Shown piece after piece: positions 20,466 through 31,205 of a stretch of 64,000 nt of DNA. The stretch comes from Rhabdophis nuchalis (taxonomy: Eukaryota > Chordata > Lepidosauria > Squamata > Natricidae): assembly GCA_039707465.1 (NCBI GenBank), contig CM077648.1:23250119-23314118 (forward strand). Reading direction: 5' to 3'. The position numbers and the translations under genes were made by a program. The notes under the pieces are model-generated. The model worked only from the letters and a program-made list of their open reading frames with translations, had not been told where the DNA came from and did no database searches. The number at the start of each line of letters is the position of its first letter. Position 1 is the stretch's first letter.

Positions 20466-23400
20466 CTATTCAAGGCCGGCCAGTCGAAAGAGATGGGTCT
20501 TCAATTTTACCTGGAAGGAGCGGAGGTCGGTGGTCGTTCTAATATCAGGGGGAAGGTCGTTCCAGAGGGCCGGGCCCGCCACAGAGAGCGCCCTTCCCCT
20601 GGGCGTCGCCCGCTGACAAAGTCTAGTGGACGGCACCCGGAGAAGCCCCTCTCTGTGGGAGCGAATCGGTCGTGAGGATGTGTGGGGCAGGATCCGATCT
20701 CGCAGATAGCTAGGTCCCGAGCCATGGAGCGCTTTGAAGATGATAACTAACACCTTGAAGCGCACCCGGAAGACGACAGGTAGCCAGTGCAGCTCGCGCA
20801 GGAGCGGTGTTACATGGGCAAACCTGGAGGTGCCCATAATTGCTCGCGCGGCCGCATTCTGAACTAACTGAAGCCTCCGGGTGCACCTCAAGGGGAGCCC
20901 CATGTAGAGAGAGTTGCAATAGTCCAGTCGGGGTGTCACGAGGGCATGGGTGACTGTGCGAAGGGCGTCCCGATCCAATAGGGGGCGCAATTGGCGAACC
21001 AGGCGAACCTGGTAAAACGCCCTCCTGGCCACGGCTGTCACTTGCTCTTCCATAGACAGCCGGGTATCCAGGAGGACACCCAAATTGCGCGCCCCATCCA
21101 CAGGGGCAAGATGTTCGCCCCCTATGGCCAGCGTTGGAGAAAGCTGGTTGAATCGGGCAGCCGGAAACCACAGCCACTCGGTCTTGGTCGGGTTGAGCCT
21201 AAGTCCGTTACTTCCCATCCAGATCCGCACGGCTTCCAGGCACTGGCACATCACCGCTACGGCATCGTTGGGGTGGTCTGGGGTAGATATGTACAGCTGG
21301 GTGTCATCAGCGTACAGGTGGTACTCTACCCCAAAACCACGGATGATCTCACCCAGCGGCTTCATGTATGCATTAAACAGGAGAGGCGAGAGGACCGACC
21401 CCTGAGGCACCCCGCATGTGAGGGGTCTCGGGGTCGACCTCTGCTCTCCTGCCCGCACAAATTGCGATCGGCCAGAGAGGTAGGAGGAGAACCACCGCAA
21501 AACGGTGCCTCCCACCCCCAACCCCCCCAGCCGATGCAATAGGATACCATGGTCGATGGTATCGAAAGCCGCCGAGAGGTCTAATAGGACCAGGATGGAG
21601 GAACATCCCCCATCTCTGGCCCTCCAGAGATCATCTACCAACGCGACCAATGCCGTCTCGGTGCTATGCCCGGGCCGAAAGCCGGACTGGCGCGGATCTA
21701 GATAGTCAACTTCCTCCAGGTGACGGGGAAACTGTTGTGCCACCACACTCTCAACAACCTTCGCCAAGAAGGGAAGGTTGGAGACTGGACGGTAGTTGTT
21801 CAAAAGAGCTGGGTCCAAAGAGGGCTTCTTGAGGAGGGGCCTCACCATAGCCTCTTTTAGGGAGGCAGGCAAGGAACCCTCACTCAAGGATGCGTTGATA
21901 ACCTCTTGGAGCCAGCCTCGTGTCACCTCCCAGGATGCCAGTACAAGCCAGGAGGGGCACGGGTCCAATGAACATGTGGTGGCTCGCAGTCGCCCACGTA
22001 GCCTGTCCATATCCTCGGAAGTAACGGGGTCAAACTCCTCCCAAACAAGATCTCTCTCGTGGCATCCCACTGGGCCATGAATGGGGGCTAGCTCACTCTG
22101 TATCTGGGCGGTTTTCTCCTGCAGAAAAATCACAAATTCCTCTGCTCTACCCTGTAGCGGGGCTTCCCGCTCCCTCTGATGAAGGAGAGAACGGGTCACC
22201 CTAAACAGGGCGGCAGGGCGGTTTTCTGCGGATGCTATGAGGGTAGCACAATGATGACGTTTGGCCACCCTCAGCGCCACAATGTAAGTCCGTAAATGGG
22301 CTCTTACCTGTGTCCGGTCAGATTCAGAGCGGCTAGCCCTCCACCTTCTCTCTAGGCATCTCTTGCGGCGTTTCATCACCCGCAGCCCCTCAGTAAACCA
22401 AGGAGCCAGGGTGGTTCGCCGCCGCGAGAGAGGCCGCAAGGGCGCGACCCGATCTAAGGCTCCCACGGCCGCATTATTCCATGCGGCCGTGAGGTCCTCC
22501 ATCGGGGCGCGGGTCAGGGATACAGGAAATGGCCCAAGCGCTGTCTGGAACCCGTCCGGGTCCATCAAGCGCCTGGGGCGGTACCAGATTGGTAACTCTG
22601 GTTCCGCCTCCCCGCGGAGGGGAGCAGCGGTCGGAAAGTCGAGTCGGAGAAGTGAGTGGTCTGACCATGACAAGGGTGTGATGACTATATCCCCTGTACC
22701 CAGATCACTCTTCCATTGGCCCGAGACAAAGATGAGGTCCGGCGTATGTCCACCCTCATGGGTGGGGCCTTGAATTACTTGGGTCAGGTCCATGGCCGTC
22801 ATGGAAGCCATGAACTCCCGAGCTGCCACGGATGATTCGCCCAGCGATGGCAGATTAAAGTCCCCCATGACTATAAGTCTGGGGGTCTCCACTGCCACCG
22901 TAGCGATCACCTCGAGGAGCTCGGGCAGGGCTGCTGCTACATAGCGGGGAGCCAGGTATACAACCAGCAAGCCCAACTGCCTCCCTAGGCCCCACTTCAT
23001 GCAGAGGGACTCACAGCCGGAGGTCTGAGGCACAATGGTCTCTCTCGGCTCCAGGCCTTCCTTAATAATGACCGCTACCCCGCCACCCCTGCCTAGGGCC
23101 CGCGGCTGATGAAATGCGCGGTAGCCTGGTGGGCACATTTCAACGAGGGGATGACCTCCCTCGGGGCCCAACCAGGTCTCCGCAATTCCTACCAGGTCCG
23201 GCTCCCCCTCTGACACAAGGTCACTAATGAGGGGGGCTTTGTTGACAACGGACCTGGCGTTGCAGAACATCAGCCGCAGACCCTGGCTCTGTATTCCCTG
23301 GCCACCTAGCCTGCGGGGGTTGTGGCACCCGACCGTTTGTAACCAACGGCTGCGTGCCACCAACCGGGAGGATGGGAATTGTCTCCCCTCGGTCCTGCCC

Positions 23401-23747
23401 CTCCCCACGACCCTCTGAATTGGTATGCCCTCCTGAGGAACGACTCGGGTATCCCCCTTCCTTTCGCCTTCCGCTTCCCGCCGTCGACTGCTATCCTGGC
23501 CCTTACTATTGATCGTTGCTTCCGTCTCCATCTGTCTATATCTTTTTTTAAACCCCTCCCCCACCCCAGAACCCCTTAAAAGCCTAATTAAAAATTTATT
23601 TAAAAACCCCCTGAGCTTGCGTTTTTTCCACCTCTCTGGATTAATTAACCCATCCTTGAGGTGGGCCCGAGATAGACTAAGGGGCCAAACCTGCGAGAGG
23701 GGGGACTCTCGCAGATCAAGGAGGTCGGACCTTGAATAAAAAACCAT
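20466..23747 (-). CDS. L2 LINE endonuclease-reverse transcriptase, intact 1093 aa
   Basis: Would nick target DNA and copy the LINE RNA by target-primed reverse transcription. A basic N-terminal region (residues 40-120) is followed by an AP-type endonuclease at about 155-370: CNARSVVNK near 162, the GIAETWLG glutamate near 190, GDFNLPS near 295 and SDHSLL near 362. The reverse transcriptase has RPVSNLPFLAKVVE near 653, SGFRPGHSTETALVALV near 688, LDLSAAFDTIDH near 722, GVPQGSVLSP near 779 and YADDTQLYIS near 812. A C-terminal domain carries LDYCNSLYMGLP. No stop or frameshift interrupts it, and all catalytic motifs are present, so the copy is young. The start is the first Met of the open frame and could lie downstream. 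Confidence 0.9.
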   Translation of the reverse strand: MVFYSRSDLLDLRESPLSQVWPLSLSRAHLKDGLINPERWKKRKLRGFLNKFLIRLLRGSGVGEGFKKRYRQMETEATINSKGQDSSRRREAEGERKGDTRVVPQEGIPIQRVVGRGRTEGRQFPSSRLVARSRWLQTVGCHNPRRLGGQGIQSQGLRLMFCNARSVVNKAPLISDLVSEGEPDLVGIAETWLGPEGGHPLVEMCPPGYRAFHQPRALGRGGGVAVIIKEGLEPRETIVPQTSGCESLCMKWGLGRQLGLLVVYLAPRYVAAALPELLEVIATVAVETPRLIVMGDFNLPSLGESSVAAREFMASMTAMDLTQVIQGPTHEGGHTPDLIFVSGQWKSDLGTGDIVITPLSWSDHSLLRLDFPTAAPLRGEAEPELPIWYRPRRLMDPDGFQTALGPFPVSLTRAPMEDLTAAWNNAAVGALDRVAPLRPLSRRRTTLAPWFTEGLRVMKRRKRCLERRWRASRSESDRTQVRAHLRTYIVALRVAKRHHCATLIASAENRPAALFRVTRSLLHQREREAPLQGRAEEFVIFLQEKTAQIQSELAPIHGPVGCHERDLVWEEFDPVTSEDMDRLRGRLRATTCSLDPCPSWLVLASWEVTRGWLQEVINASLSEGSLPASLKEAMVRPLLKKPSLDPALLNNYRPVSNLPFLAKVVESVVAQQFPRHLEEVDYLDPRQSGFRPGHSTETALVALVDDLWRARDGGCSSILVLLDLSAAFDTIDHGILLHRLGGLGVGGTVLRWFSSYLSGRSQFVRAGEQRSTPRPLTCGVPQGSVLSPLLFNAYMKPLGEIIRGFGVEYHLYADDTQLYISTPDHPNDAVAVMCQCLEAVRIWMGSNGLRLNPTKTEWLWFPAARFNQLSPTLAIGGEHLAPVDGARNLGVLLDTRLSMEEQVTAVARRAFYQVRLVRQLRPLLDRDALRTVTHALVTPRLDYCNSLYMGLPLRCTRRLQLVQNAAARAIMGTSRFAHVTPLLRELHWLPVVFRVRFKVLVIIFKALHGSGPSYLRDRILPHTSSRPIRSHREGLLRVPSTRLCQRATPRGRALSVAGPALWNDLPPDIRTTTDLRSFQVKLKTHLFRLAGLE

Positions 23748-23959
23748 CCCGTGGCTCCATTGCTGGCTTTAAGGGAGGAAACGCCAAGATAAAGTGCAAA
23801 TGCAAGTCAAATCAACAGGGGAAATAGATCATAAGAGTCAGTCAGTTCTTCCTCGGGTAGAGGCTTTCCACGGGGTGGCTGGAGCTGTTTTTCCTTTGGG
23901 CTGGCCTTGCTTCACTTTCACCCCCCCTCCCCGTAGATGTTTTATCGGGGAGTCCTGGG

Positions 23960-24640
23960 GGGGGGGAGGAAAATTCCCTCCACTGTTCTATCAGGCCTCC
24001 ACAGGGCCTCACCGCGTCGCAGGCTCGCCACCCCACACCAGGGCCTCAGCCAGGGCCTCCACCACTCCAATAGGCCTCTGTTGGGGCCTCCAGCGCTCCA
24101 TCGGTCCGCCGCACCTCCCGTCCCTCTGCGGCCGCCAACCTCACCAGCCATCCCCTGTGGAGGCCTTCACCCGGCCTCGCTGCTCCACGGGGGCCTCCAC
24201 CGGATTTGAGATGGTCCGCGCAGCTCTGCCACTGCCCCGCCGCCGCTCCGCCTTTCCACCCGGCGTTCCGGCGCTCCCTCCAGCGCTCCGCTGCCACTCA
24301 GCCCCTCCGCCGGGGGCCACCAGCCTCCGCCAACCTCCGCTGGGGCCTCCGGCCTTTTGGCGCTCTCCGCCGCCGCTCCGCCAGGGCCTCCGGCCTCCAC
24401 CAGCCTCCGCCAGGGCCTCAGGATCTTCCGGCGCTCTCCACCGCCGCTCCATTCCGTCTGAGGCCTCCGGCCTCCACCGGCTTCTGCCAGGGCCTCCGGC
24501 CTTCCGGCGCTCCCTCTGCCGCCGCTCTAACGGTCCACCAGAGCCTCCAGCCTTTGCTTGGCCTCCGCTAGGGCCTCCGACTTTCCGGCCTGCCGGTGTT
24601 TTTTTTTCCGGCGTTTCCTCCGGGCTCCCCCCCCGCGCCT
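23960..24640. repeat. GC-rich tandem repeats in L2 5' region
   Basis: Imperfect repeats of 15-60 bp built on ccgccagggcctc and cggcctccaccagcctccgc. The + strand open frame through them (proline/arginine/serine-rich) has no family motif and is an artefact. Position suggests the LINE's 5' UTR and internal promoter. CpG-rich. Confidence 0.75.
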
Positions 24641-25031
24641 CCCGTCTCAGCCGTCACACTCACCGGCGTTGGAAAGGCCTCAGTGTGACGGCTGGGTCTT
24701 CAACTTGCTGGGCCGGCCCTTACCGATCACCCCAAAGGGGCCGGCCGCGTCCCCCGAAGCCAAATGGGCCTCCGGTCAGCATCGCCTCAAAGCTCCGCCG
24801 CCATTCCTTCGCGCATGCTCAGTTACTTTTTTCCAACGACCCAGGCCTGCCACGCCCCTGAGCCGGTTTTTCGGGCAGCGCCATAGGCACCACCATCTTG
24901 TTTTTTGCTTCTGTGCATATGCAGAGCAATTTTTATTGCACTGAGCATGCATGCGTAGTGTGCATCAAGTACTGGGCGCGTGGCGCGGCCACGACCAAAC
25001 TGGCAGTAGTGACTGCCAGGACCCACCCCCG

Positions 25032-25469
25032 GCATCGGTGTGTCAGTGTCTGTGAAGAGATGTTTGATTTATGCTTTATGATGACTATGAGTCATTTGGG
25101 ATGCAGAGCAATTGTTTTTGGCCATTTAGTATGTCAGTGTATACGTCCTCTGCCTATAAAGTGCCTTTTAAAGCTACTTTCTGTGATTCGTTCTCTTACT
25201 GCTTCTCATTCCGAGGCAATTAGAAAATTAGATAAAAAAATTTATGTAGAGAATTAGGGAACCATAAATAGGAAGATTTTTTTTGTCTAGTAGTGCATTA
25301 GAATGATGGCATTGTTCTGTGTTAGTCCTGAAGTTTAAATTATGGTCTCCTTTCTTTTTTCTTTGAATCAACAGCCATAGAGCTCCTAATTTTCTGACCA
25401 GGAAGGCTTCTGCCACTTGTCCCTTGTTTATAAAATGCTAGTCTTTGGTTTTCCCCTTGTTATCAGCTT
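25032..25469. other. Intron 1 sequence without clear features
   Basis: No gene or repeat recognised. Confidence 0.3.
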
Positions 25470-25570
25470 CAGTCCTAGGTAGAGGCAGATGTAGGGTCTC
25501 CTGCTTGGGCAGGGGGTTGGACTAGATGACCTGCAAGGTCCCTTCCAACTCTGCTAATCAGTAACATATG
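25470..25570 (+). mobile_element. CR1 LINE 3' end
   Basis: gggttggactagatgacctg and caaggtcccttccaactctg are the CR1 3' terminus. No coding part remains. Confidence 0.8.
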
Positions 25571-25665
25571 TACTAGTACAGTACAGTATTATTTTCTGGA
25601 TTGAGATACTTTGCCTCAACTACTGGTCAGAAACCTAACTCTTCGTGTTACCCATAAAAATATTA

Positions 25666-26348
25666 CAGTCATACCTTGTTTTATTGTGCTTCACTTTGTG
25701 CTTCTCAGATATTGCTGGCGTGTGCGTGTGTCCATATTGAAAGTTTGTGGCAAATTTGTGGTTTGTGGCACCATTTTTTCAACAGCCTTTGCTATCTTCA
25801 TGTCTTTCTGTCACATGTTGAAAATCTCATTTTCATTTCATTTCATTTTTTTCATTTGTATTAATTGCCTCTTCCGCCGGGCATTGAAAACACACCTATT
25901 CTATGCGGCCAGCCTGGCATAGTTTTTACATAGTTTTTAATTTTGGTTTTAGTAGGGGTTTTTATTGAAATTTTAGCACAGGTCTCTTAGTTTAATTTAT
26001 TTTTAAGATATTTTATTGTATTTATTGTTTATAGCATTTTATTATTGCCTGTGCACCGCCCTGAGTCCCGCAAGGGAGATAGGGCGGTATATAAATGCGA
26101 ATAAAGTTAAAGTTAAAGTTAAAGTATTAATCGGATAATGAGTGGATTTTTAGCAATAAAAATCAATTAAGATACACACACATACACACACTCTTTATTT
26201 AGACATAATACTATTGCGCACTTCTTAGACCACAATATGGTCAAACATACCTAACTTTTATATGTCCTGGAGAACAAAAAATTTCATGTGACTTTGTTTT
26301 ATTGCTTTGGTCTGGAACCAAACACAAAATATTTCCAAGATATGTCTC
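25666..26348. mobile_element. Tigger1/MER2-like TcMar element, interrupted
   Basis: Flanked by TA (25664-25665 and 26349-26350). Starts cagtcataccttgttttatt. The right part contains acataatactattgcgcac, aaatttcatgtgactttg, tttattgctttggtctggaa and ends tccaagatatgtctc. From memory these blocks follow the mammalian Tigger1/MER2 consensus closely. An L2 3' fragment (25865-26127) is inserted. No transposase reading frame remains. Confidence 0.7.
25865..26127 (+). mobile_element. L2-related 3' end inserted in Tigger-like element
   Basis: Contains accgccctgagtcccgcaag and agggcggtatataaatgcg and ends in four TTAAAG-type repeats. It begins with a short coding remnant (cgggcattgaaaacacacct), like the L2 C-terminal KLKTHLF segment. 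Confidence 0.75.
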
Positions 26349-26350
26349 TA

Positions 26351-27059
26351 TGGAGACATTTCTTTTGTTTTGGTTTTAACTTGGTCAGAAGTTACTGCAT
26401 TACAGTAATGTATTAGTTTTCCATTGATACAAAAGATGGCAGAGAAATGTGAGAAATATATGAGGGCTGCAGATGTAAGTTATTCAATCTGAATGTCTGC
26501 AAAATTTAATACATAGAGCAAGGTGATTGTTTTATAAGGCTGCAGCTGAAGAGTTTACCATCATAAGAAGGTGCATTGAAAGACTTCGAGGGAATAGTTA
26601 GGCCAAGTGGTGGGGTGGGTGGAAATATATTCAGAACAAGTGATGGAAATGAGTATGTTGTGATTATACCGTGTATAACAGATCTGAGCAACTACAAGAC
26701 TTTATAGCTCTCTTTTAAATTGGGAAGAGGAATCATATCTATAGCAAAAGTTGATTTAACGGACTGTAAAACTCCTCTAGAATTCTGTCTACTTAATAGC
26801 AGACTTTGTAGCTTTAACATTATATCAGTATTGTCTTTTTCCCTTCCTTTCTTCCTGTTTAAATTTATTCCCAATCTCATGAATAGTTCTTGGATAGTTT
26901 TGAAGAATTCAAAAGCTTGTTCACAAATCTAAAATTATCTAAGTCGGAAGCCATCATTAAATTATAATTGTATTATTTATTATTTATTAATTATTATTAT
27001 TTTGGAATTATACATTGTAAGAAGCATCTCCCAAATTCAGCTTAATTGGATAAACCCAA
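26351..27059. other. Intron 1 sequence without clear features
   Basis: AT-rich; no gene or repeat recognised. Confidence 0.3.
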
Positions 27060-27480
27060 ATTCTAATGTAGAATCCTTGGTGTTTTCGGAGCTTGGTTGT
27101 TTTCTTGCAGATGTTTCATTACCAGACTAGGTAATGTCCTCAGTACTGCAGGGGAATGGGCTCTGCTCTCTGTTTATCTACAGTAGTTTGCCTGACAGTG
27201 GGGACATTGCAATATATTTCCTTGATTAGACTGTTGTTTACTTTCTGATTGTTTGTCTCAGTTGGTAGTTCCTTGATTAAGGTATTATTTGCTACTTGCT
27301 CGTTTGTTTGGTGTTAATCACCCCCTACTTATTTGGATGTTGATTGCTGATGAGAAGGTGTTCTGATTTTGCCTTCTATATTTACATGGCATTTCTAGGT
27401 GACAGTTTTCTATGAATTTGAAATTGGATAGCAATTATGGATAACACCTGGTACTCACTTTCCTTTGATTCATTAATGAT
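27060..27480 (-). mobile_element. Penelope-like element fragment
   Basis: Shares ordered blocks with 32036-32300 and 56115-56160: ttcttgcagatgtttcatta, gttgattgctgatgagaagg/gttgattgctgacaaggc and agttccttgattaaggta. The 32 kb copy encodes a GIY-YIG-like segment, so this is assigned to the same family. Confidence 0.5.
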
Positions 27481-27654
27481 TATGTACAATCAAATCATTT
27501 TTGACTCTTAGATAGATTTTTTTGCTTCACAATTTGTCCCTAATCTGTCTTTTCAAGTCGTCCAATGGTGCACTGATAGATATCTCATCTCTTTCCTTCC
27601 ACCTTTCTCAACATTACAGCATTTTCCAGAGCGCTAGGTTTTTGGACATTGTTA

Positions 27655-27862
27655 GCTGCAAAGTCGTGTCCGACCCATCGTGACCCCATGGACAACATTC
27701 TTCCAGGCTTTCCTGTCCTCTACCATCCCCCTGGAGTCCATTTAAACTCACGCCTACTGCGTCATTGACTCCATCCAGCCACCTCATTCTCTGCCGTCCT
27801 CTTCTTGTTTTACCCTCAAATCTTTCCCAGCATTAGGCTCTTCTCCAGGGAGTCCTTCCTTC
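27655..27862 (-). mobile_element. BovB LINE 3' end, uninterrupted
   Basis: Reverse complement of the BovB 3' terminus (gtcgtgtccgacccatcgtg, ccatggacaacattcttcc, tggagtccatttaaactca) and the last coding segment. It is the empty-site reference for the nested insertions in the BovB copy at 7343-8379. Confidence 0.88.
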
Positions 27863-28590
27863 TCATTAGTAGGATAATTTGAAACTCATCATTTGTGCCC
27901 CAAGTGAGTACTGTAGATTGATTTGTTTGATGATCCATCAATTTCTTTCGATTCTCTTCCTATCCTGCTTCTTCAGTGTCTCTCCCTTAAATCTGATTTT
28001 TTTTATTGAATGTCATAACGTAGTAATTAATAGATGTGGACTCATAAAAGGAAATCATGTATAGTTAAGATAAGGTACTGTAGGTGATTAGGAAAACCAA
28101 ATGAATAATAGTGTAATGGTAAGTAGGTGTCAGGCCTGCAAGCCATCTTTTCTTTTGGACTTGGGGCCTGCCACTTTCTACTATTCATTTTCTATTGTGG
28201 GAAAATGAGAGGGGGGACTATATGGAGTTGGGTGATATGTCGCCATAATAACATTCTTATTAGAAATTCAAGGTCACCCTTTGTCTCTGCACCTGTCCAG
28301 AACTGGATGGGTGAAAGCTGCCAGCGTTGGCAATGAAAGTTTGGACCATGAGATGGGGCAGGATCTGTCCCATGTAGGAGCAGGATCTTGAACTTTCAAC
28401 TGGGTGGGAAAACCTGGAAGCTTTCAGATTTGGGTTTTCCCAGATGTGCCAACATGGCTCTCTTAATAAATTGGAACTTTGAAGAATCTTTTGCCTAGGA
28501 CTGACCTTGGGAGACAAGGGAAAGCCTGGGGAAGTGTCAGGTAAGAGGCAGCATAGCCTGTAGCTGTATAGTGGGTTAGGCAAAAGCCTC
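27863..28590. other. Intron 1 sequence without clear features
   Basis: No gene or named repeat. Short open frames lack motifs. Confidence 0.3.
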
Positions 28591-28997
28591 AGATGGGGTC
28601 TTCCCTAAGTTCTCGGACAGAGTTGGCCTTCTCAGGGTCCCGTCAGCAGGTCAATGCCGACTGGCGACTCCCCGGGGACAAGCCTTCTCTGTGGCGGGTC
28701 CGACACTCTGGAACGACCTTCCCCCCCGATATCCGTACCATCACGGACCTACGCCTCTTCCGTCGGATGGTAAAAACACATTTCTTTCATTTGGCCGGCC
28801 TGACATAGATTAGGGAATATTTTAATTCGATATTTATGGGTTTTAATTATTTATTCAAATTTTAGCACAGATCTAATAATTTAATTGTTTTTTATATTTT
28901 GTATATTGTGGGTTTTTTATCTTTCTGTGCACCGCCCTGAGTCCCTTTTAGGTGAAATAGGGCGGTATATAAATCGAATAAATAAATAAATAAATAG
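28591..28997 (+). mobile_element. L2-related LINE 3' fragment
   Basis: Encodes the C-terminal segment RVRHSGTTFPPDIRTITDLR, matching the end of the L2 ORF (ALWNDLPPDIRTTTDLRSF), then a 3' UTR with caccgccctgagtccc and an (AAAT)n tail (28978-28997). A diverged subfamily compared with copies A-C, in sense orientation. Confidence 0.8.
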
Positions 28998-29257
28998 AGA
29001 AGGGAATAGTGGGAGAATTTTACTTTCAGACTTTCAAAAGTAGCTTTACAATAAAATAGAATTAGTTTATCTGGTTGTTTGTTCTGGCTGTTCTACCTGG
29101 TCAGGCTGACATTAATCTGGGTCCCTTCTAAGCCTCTTGCTATGTCCATTATGCAGCTGCAGACTATGCTGCCTCTTATCTGACCCTTCCGTAGACAGCA
29201 GCTCTTTGCCCCCTCTTGCAAGGTCTTTCTCATGTGCCATTATAAGTAAGGATCCAT
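28998..29257. other. Intron 1 sequence without clear features
   Basis: No gene or repeat recognised. Confidence 0.3.
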
Positions 29258-29905
29258 CTTACAATACAATAAAATACAATAGCAGAGTTGGAAGGGACCT
29301 TGTAGGTCTTCTAGTCCAACCCCCTGCGTGGGCAGGAACCTTATACCATTTCAGACAAATGGCCATCTAACATCTTTTTAAAGACTTCCAGGGTTGGGGC
29401 ATTCACAACTTCTGGAGGCAAGCTGTTCCAGAGGTTAATTGTTCTAACTGTCAGGAAATTTCTCCTTAGTTCTAAGTTGCTTCTCTCCTTGATTAGTTTC
29501 CACCCATTGCTTCTTGTCCTGCCCTCAGGTGCCTTGGAGAATAGTTTGACTCCCTCTTCTTTGTGGCACCCTCTGAGATATCGGAACACTGCTATCATGT
29601 CTCCCCTGGTCCTTCCCTTCATCAAACTAGACATACCCAGCTCCTGCAACCGTTCTTCGTATGTTTTAGTCTCCAGTCCCCTAATCATCTTGGTTGCTCT
29701 TCTCTGCACTCTTTCCAGAGTCTCCACGTCTTTTCTACATCGTGGCGACCAAAACTGTATGCAGTATTCCAAGTGTGGCCTTACCAAGGCACTATACAGT
29801 GGCATTAACACTTCACATGATCTAGATTCTATCCCTCTGTTTATGCAGCCTAGAACTGTGTTGGCTTTTTTGGTGGCGGCTGTACACATCTTGCTATACA
29901 TAGGA
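29258..29905 (-). mobile_element. CR1 LINE 3' portion with 186-codon RT remnant
   Basis: The minus-strand ORF 29901-29341 encodes the C-terminal third of CR1 reverse transcriptase: VLGCINRGIESRS, LYSALVRPHLEYCIQFWSPR, LERVQRRATKMIRGLE, NFLTVRTINLWNSLPPEVV. No stop interrupts it, so the copy is fairly young but 5'-truncated. The 3' end has an ATACA/TATTG-type tail (29262-29282). Confidence 0.92.
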
Positions 29906-30467
29906 TTTTATACTTCTTGAAAAAACAAGACCTGCATTTATATATTTAGGATATTCTTGAATGTGCTTCTGAGCTCCAGTAGGAAACCTGGCAAAAAAAA
30001 AAATATTGGGTTTTCCCAATTTAAGCCAGAAAACATACCCTCATTCTCATCTGCTGGCAGGAACTCTTCAAGAATGAAGGTTCTGTAACAAATTGGGGAA
30101 TACCATGTTAGCTTTACTTTATAGCACCCAATTTGTTTCCCGGTAATTGCTTCCCCTATTTTTCTGAGAACAATCTAAAATTCTGGTTCTGGAATATAAA
30201 ACTCAAAACAGTTTTATTCACATTGATAAAAAAAATCAGATGGAATCTACTAACACCTTTTCTGAGGAACAGATTTTTTTAAAAAATGCACAAACTTTCA
30301 ACTGCAGCTCCCATAACCAAATGGTTTTTCTAACCAAATGCAAACAACACGACGTCATTCCTAAAGGATTGAGTAACAAACTTCTACAGACTACAACTAA
30401 GATCATGCCATACAAAAACTCCAATAAATGTAGTTTTCTTTGAAGTGAGCAGAAATTAAATCCCAGT
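29906..30467. other. Intron 1 sequence without clear features
   Basis: No gene or repeat recognised. Confidence 0.3.
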
Positions 30468-30674
30468 CAGAGGTGGTACTGGTACTGGGAATCGCAGGTG
30501 GGCCCGCTCATCTACCCTGGCTCTATGCTGACATATTTAGGTATGTTTTCAAGCCGTGCACATGTGTGCAAACCTCATGGGCAATCACATGTGCGGAAGG
30601 CTGAGCACATGTGTGAATGGGGCGTGCGCTCACATTTGCAAACTGGTAGAGAAAGTAAGCGAATACCACCCCTG
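30468..30674. mobile_element. hAT-type MITE
   Basis: Ends cagaggtggtactggtac and gcgaataccacccctg. 8-bp target-site duplication atcccagt/aacccagt (one difference). Confidence 0.72.
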
Positions 30675-31205
30675 AACCCAGTGACACCTCTACTCTGGAA
30701 TTTCCACCGCATCAGGACTTCTCCAAGATGAAGACAACAAACCTTATAGAACAGAACATATCTCTTTGAAGAACAAGAAATAAGCTGCCTATAGTTCTAC
30801 AAACATCTACTCACCAAAATGCAAGGACTCTGGATTGTGTAGCATTTCTCCAGTTGGAACTTACCCTCATTTATGGGTCTTCCTAGATTTATGCCCTCTG
30901 CTTGAGGAACAGGTGGCAGCTTTGACTAGGAAGGCCTTACCAAAGGCCTTTATCTTGAGTGCCAACTGCACCCTTCTTGCACCAGGAAGTTTTTCTCATA
31001 GTCATTCATGTATTACTCACCTCTGATATCTCATTTTGATTGCAGCAATGTGCTCTGTAGACTCCTTGGAAACTACAGCTGACTTGAGTAGTTGTGGTTG
31101 TATGATTGCACTTTGGTAAGTTCATATTACACAAGATATACTAGTTACCATTTGGCTTTCAAGTACAATGCAAGGTGTTGATGGTTATCTTTTAAAGCCC
31201 TATAC
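30675..31205. other. Intron 1 sequence without clear features
   Basis: No confident assignment. The short frame at 30835-31026 faintly resembles the L2 sequence around its LGVLLD-RLSMEEQVTALARRA segment (WVFLDLCPLLEEQVAALTRK), so a decayed LINE is likely. Confidence 0.4.

Larger units (their letters stand above)
20266..24860 (-). mobile_element. L2-clade LINE copy B, near full length
   Basis: On the minus strand: a GC-rich 5' region with tandem repeats (24860-23750), one long intact ORF (23747-20466), a 3' UTR with gcaccgccccgggtccctgt and an (AAT)n tail (20268-20298). No separate ORF1 was seen. The exact 5' boundary is uncertain by tens of bases. Antisense to NFKB1. Confidence 0.88.
20175..25031. 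mobile_element. hAT-type element split by a full-length L2
   Basis: Left part 20175-20265 starts cagtggtgggttcctactg. Right part (about 24860-25031) ends ctgccaggacccaccccc, the expected opposite terminus with a damaged tip. The L2 lies between. No clear target-site duplication is visible, because the left flank is a GT repeat. Confidence 0.6.

Noticed and set aside
23794..24861. + strand open frame of 355 codons, proline/arginine/serine-rich
   Set aside because: It lies antisense to the GC-rich tandem repeats of the L2 5' region, has no family motif and its reading frames stay open by composition alone.
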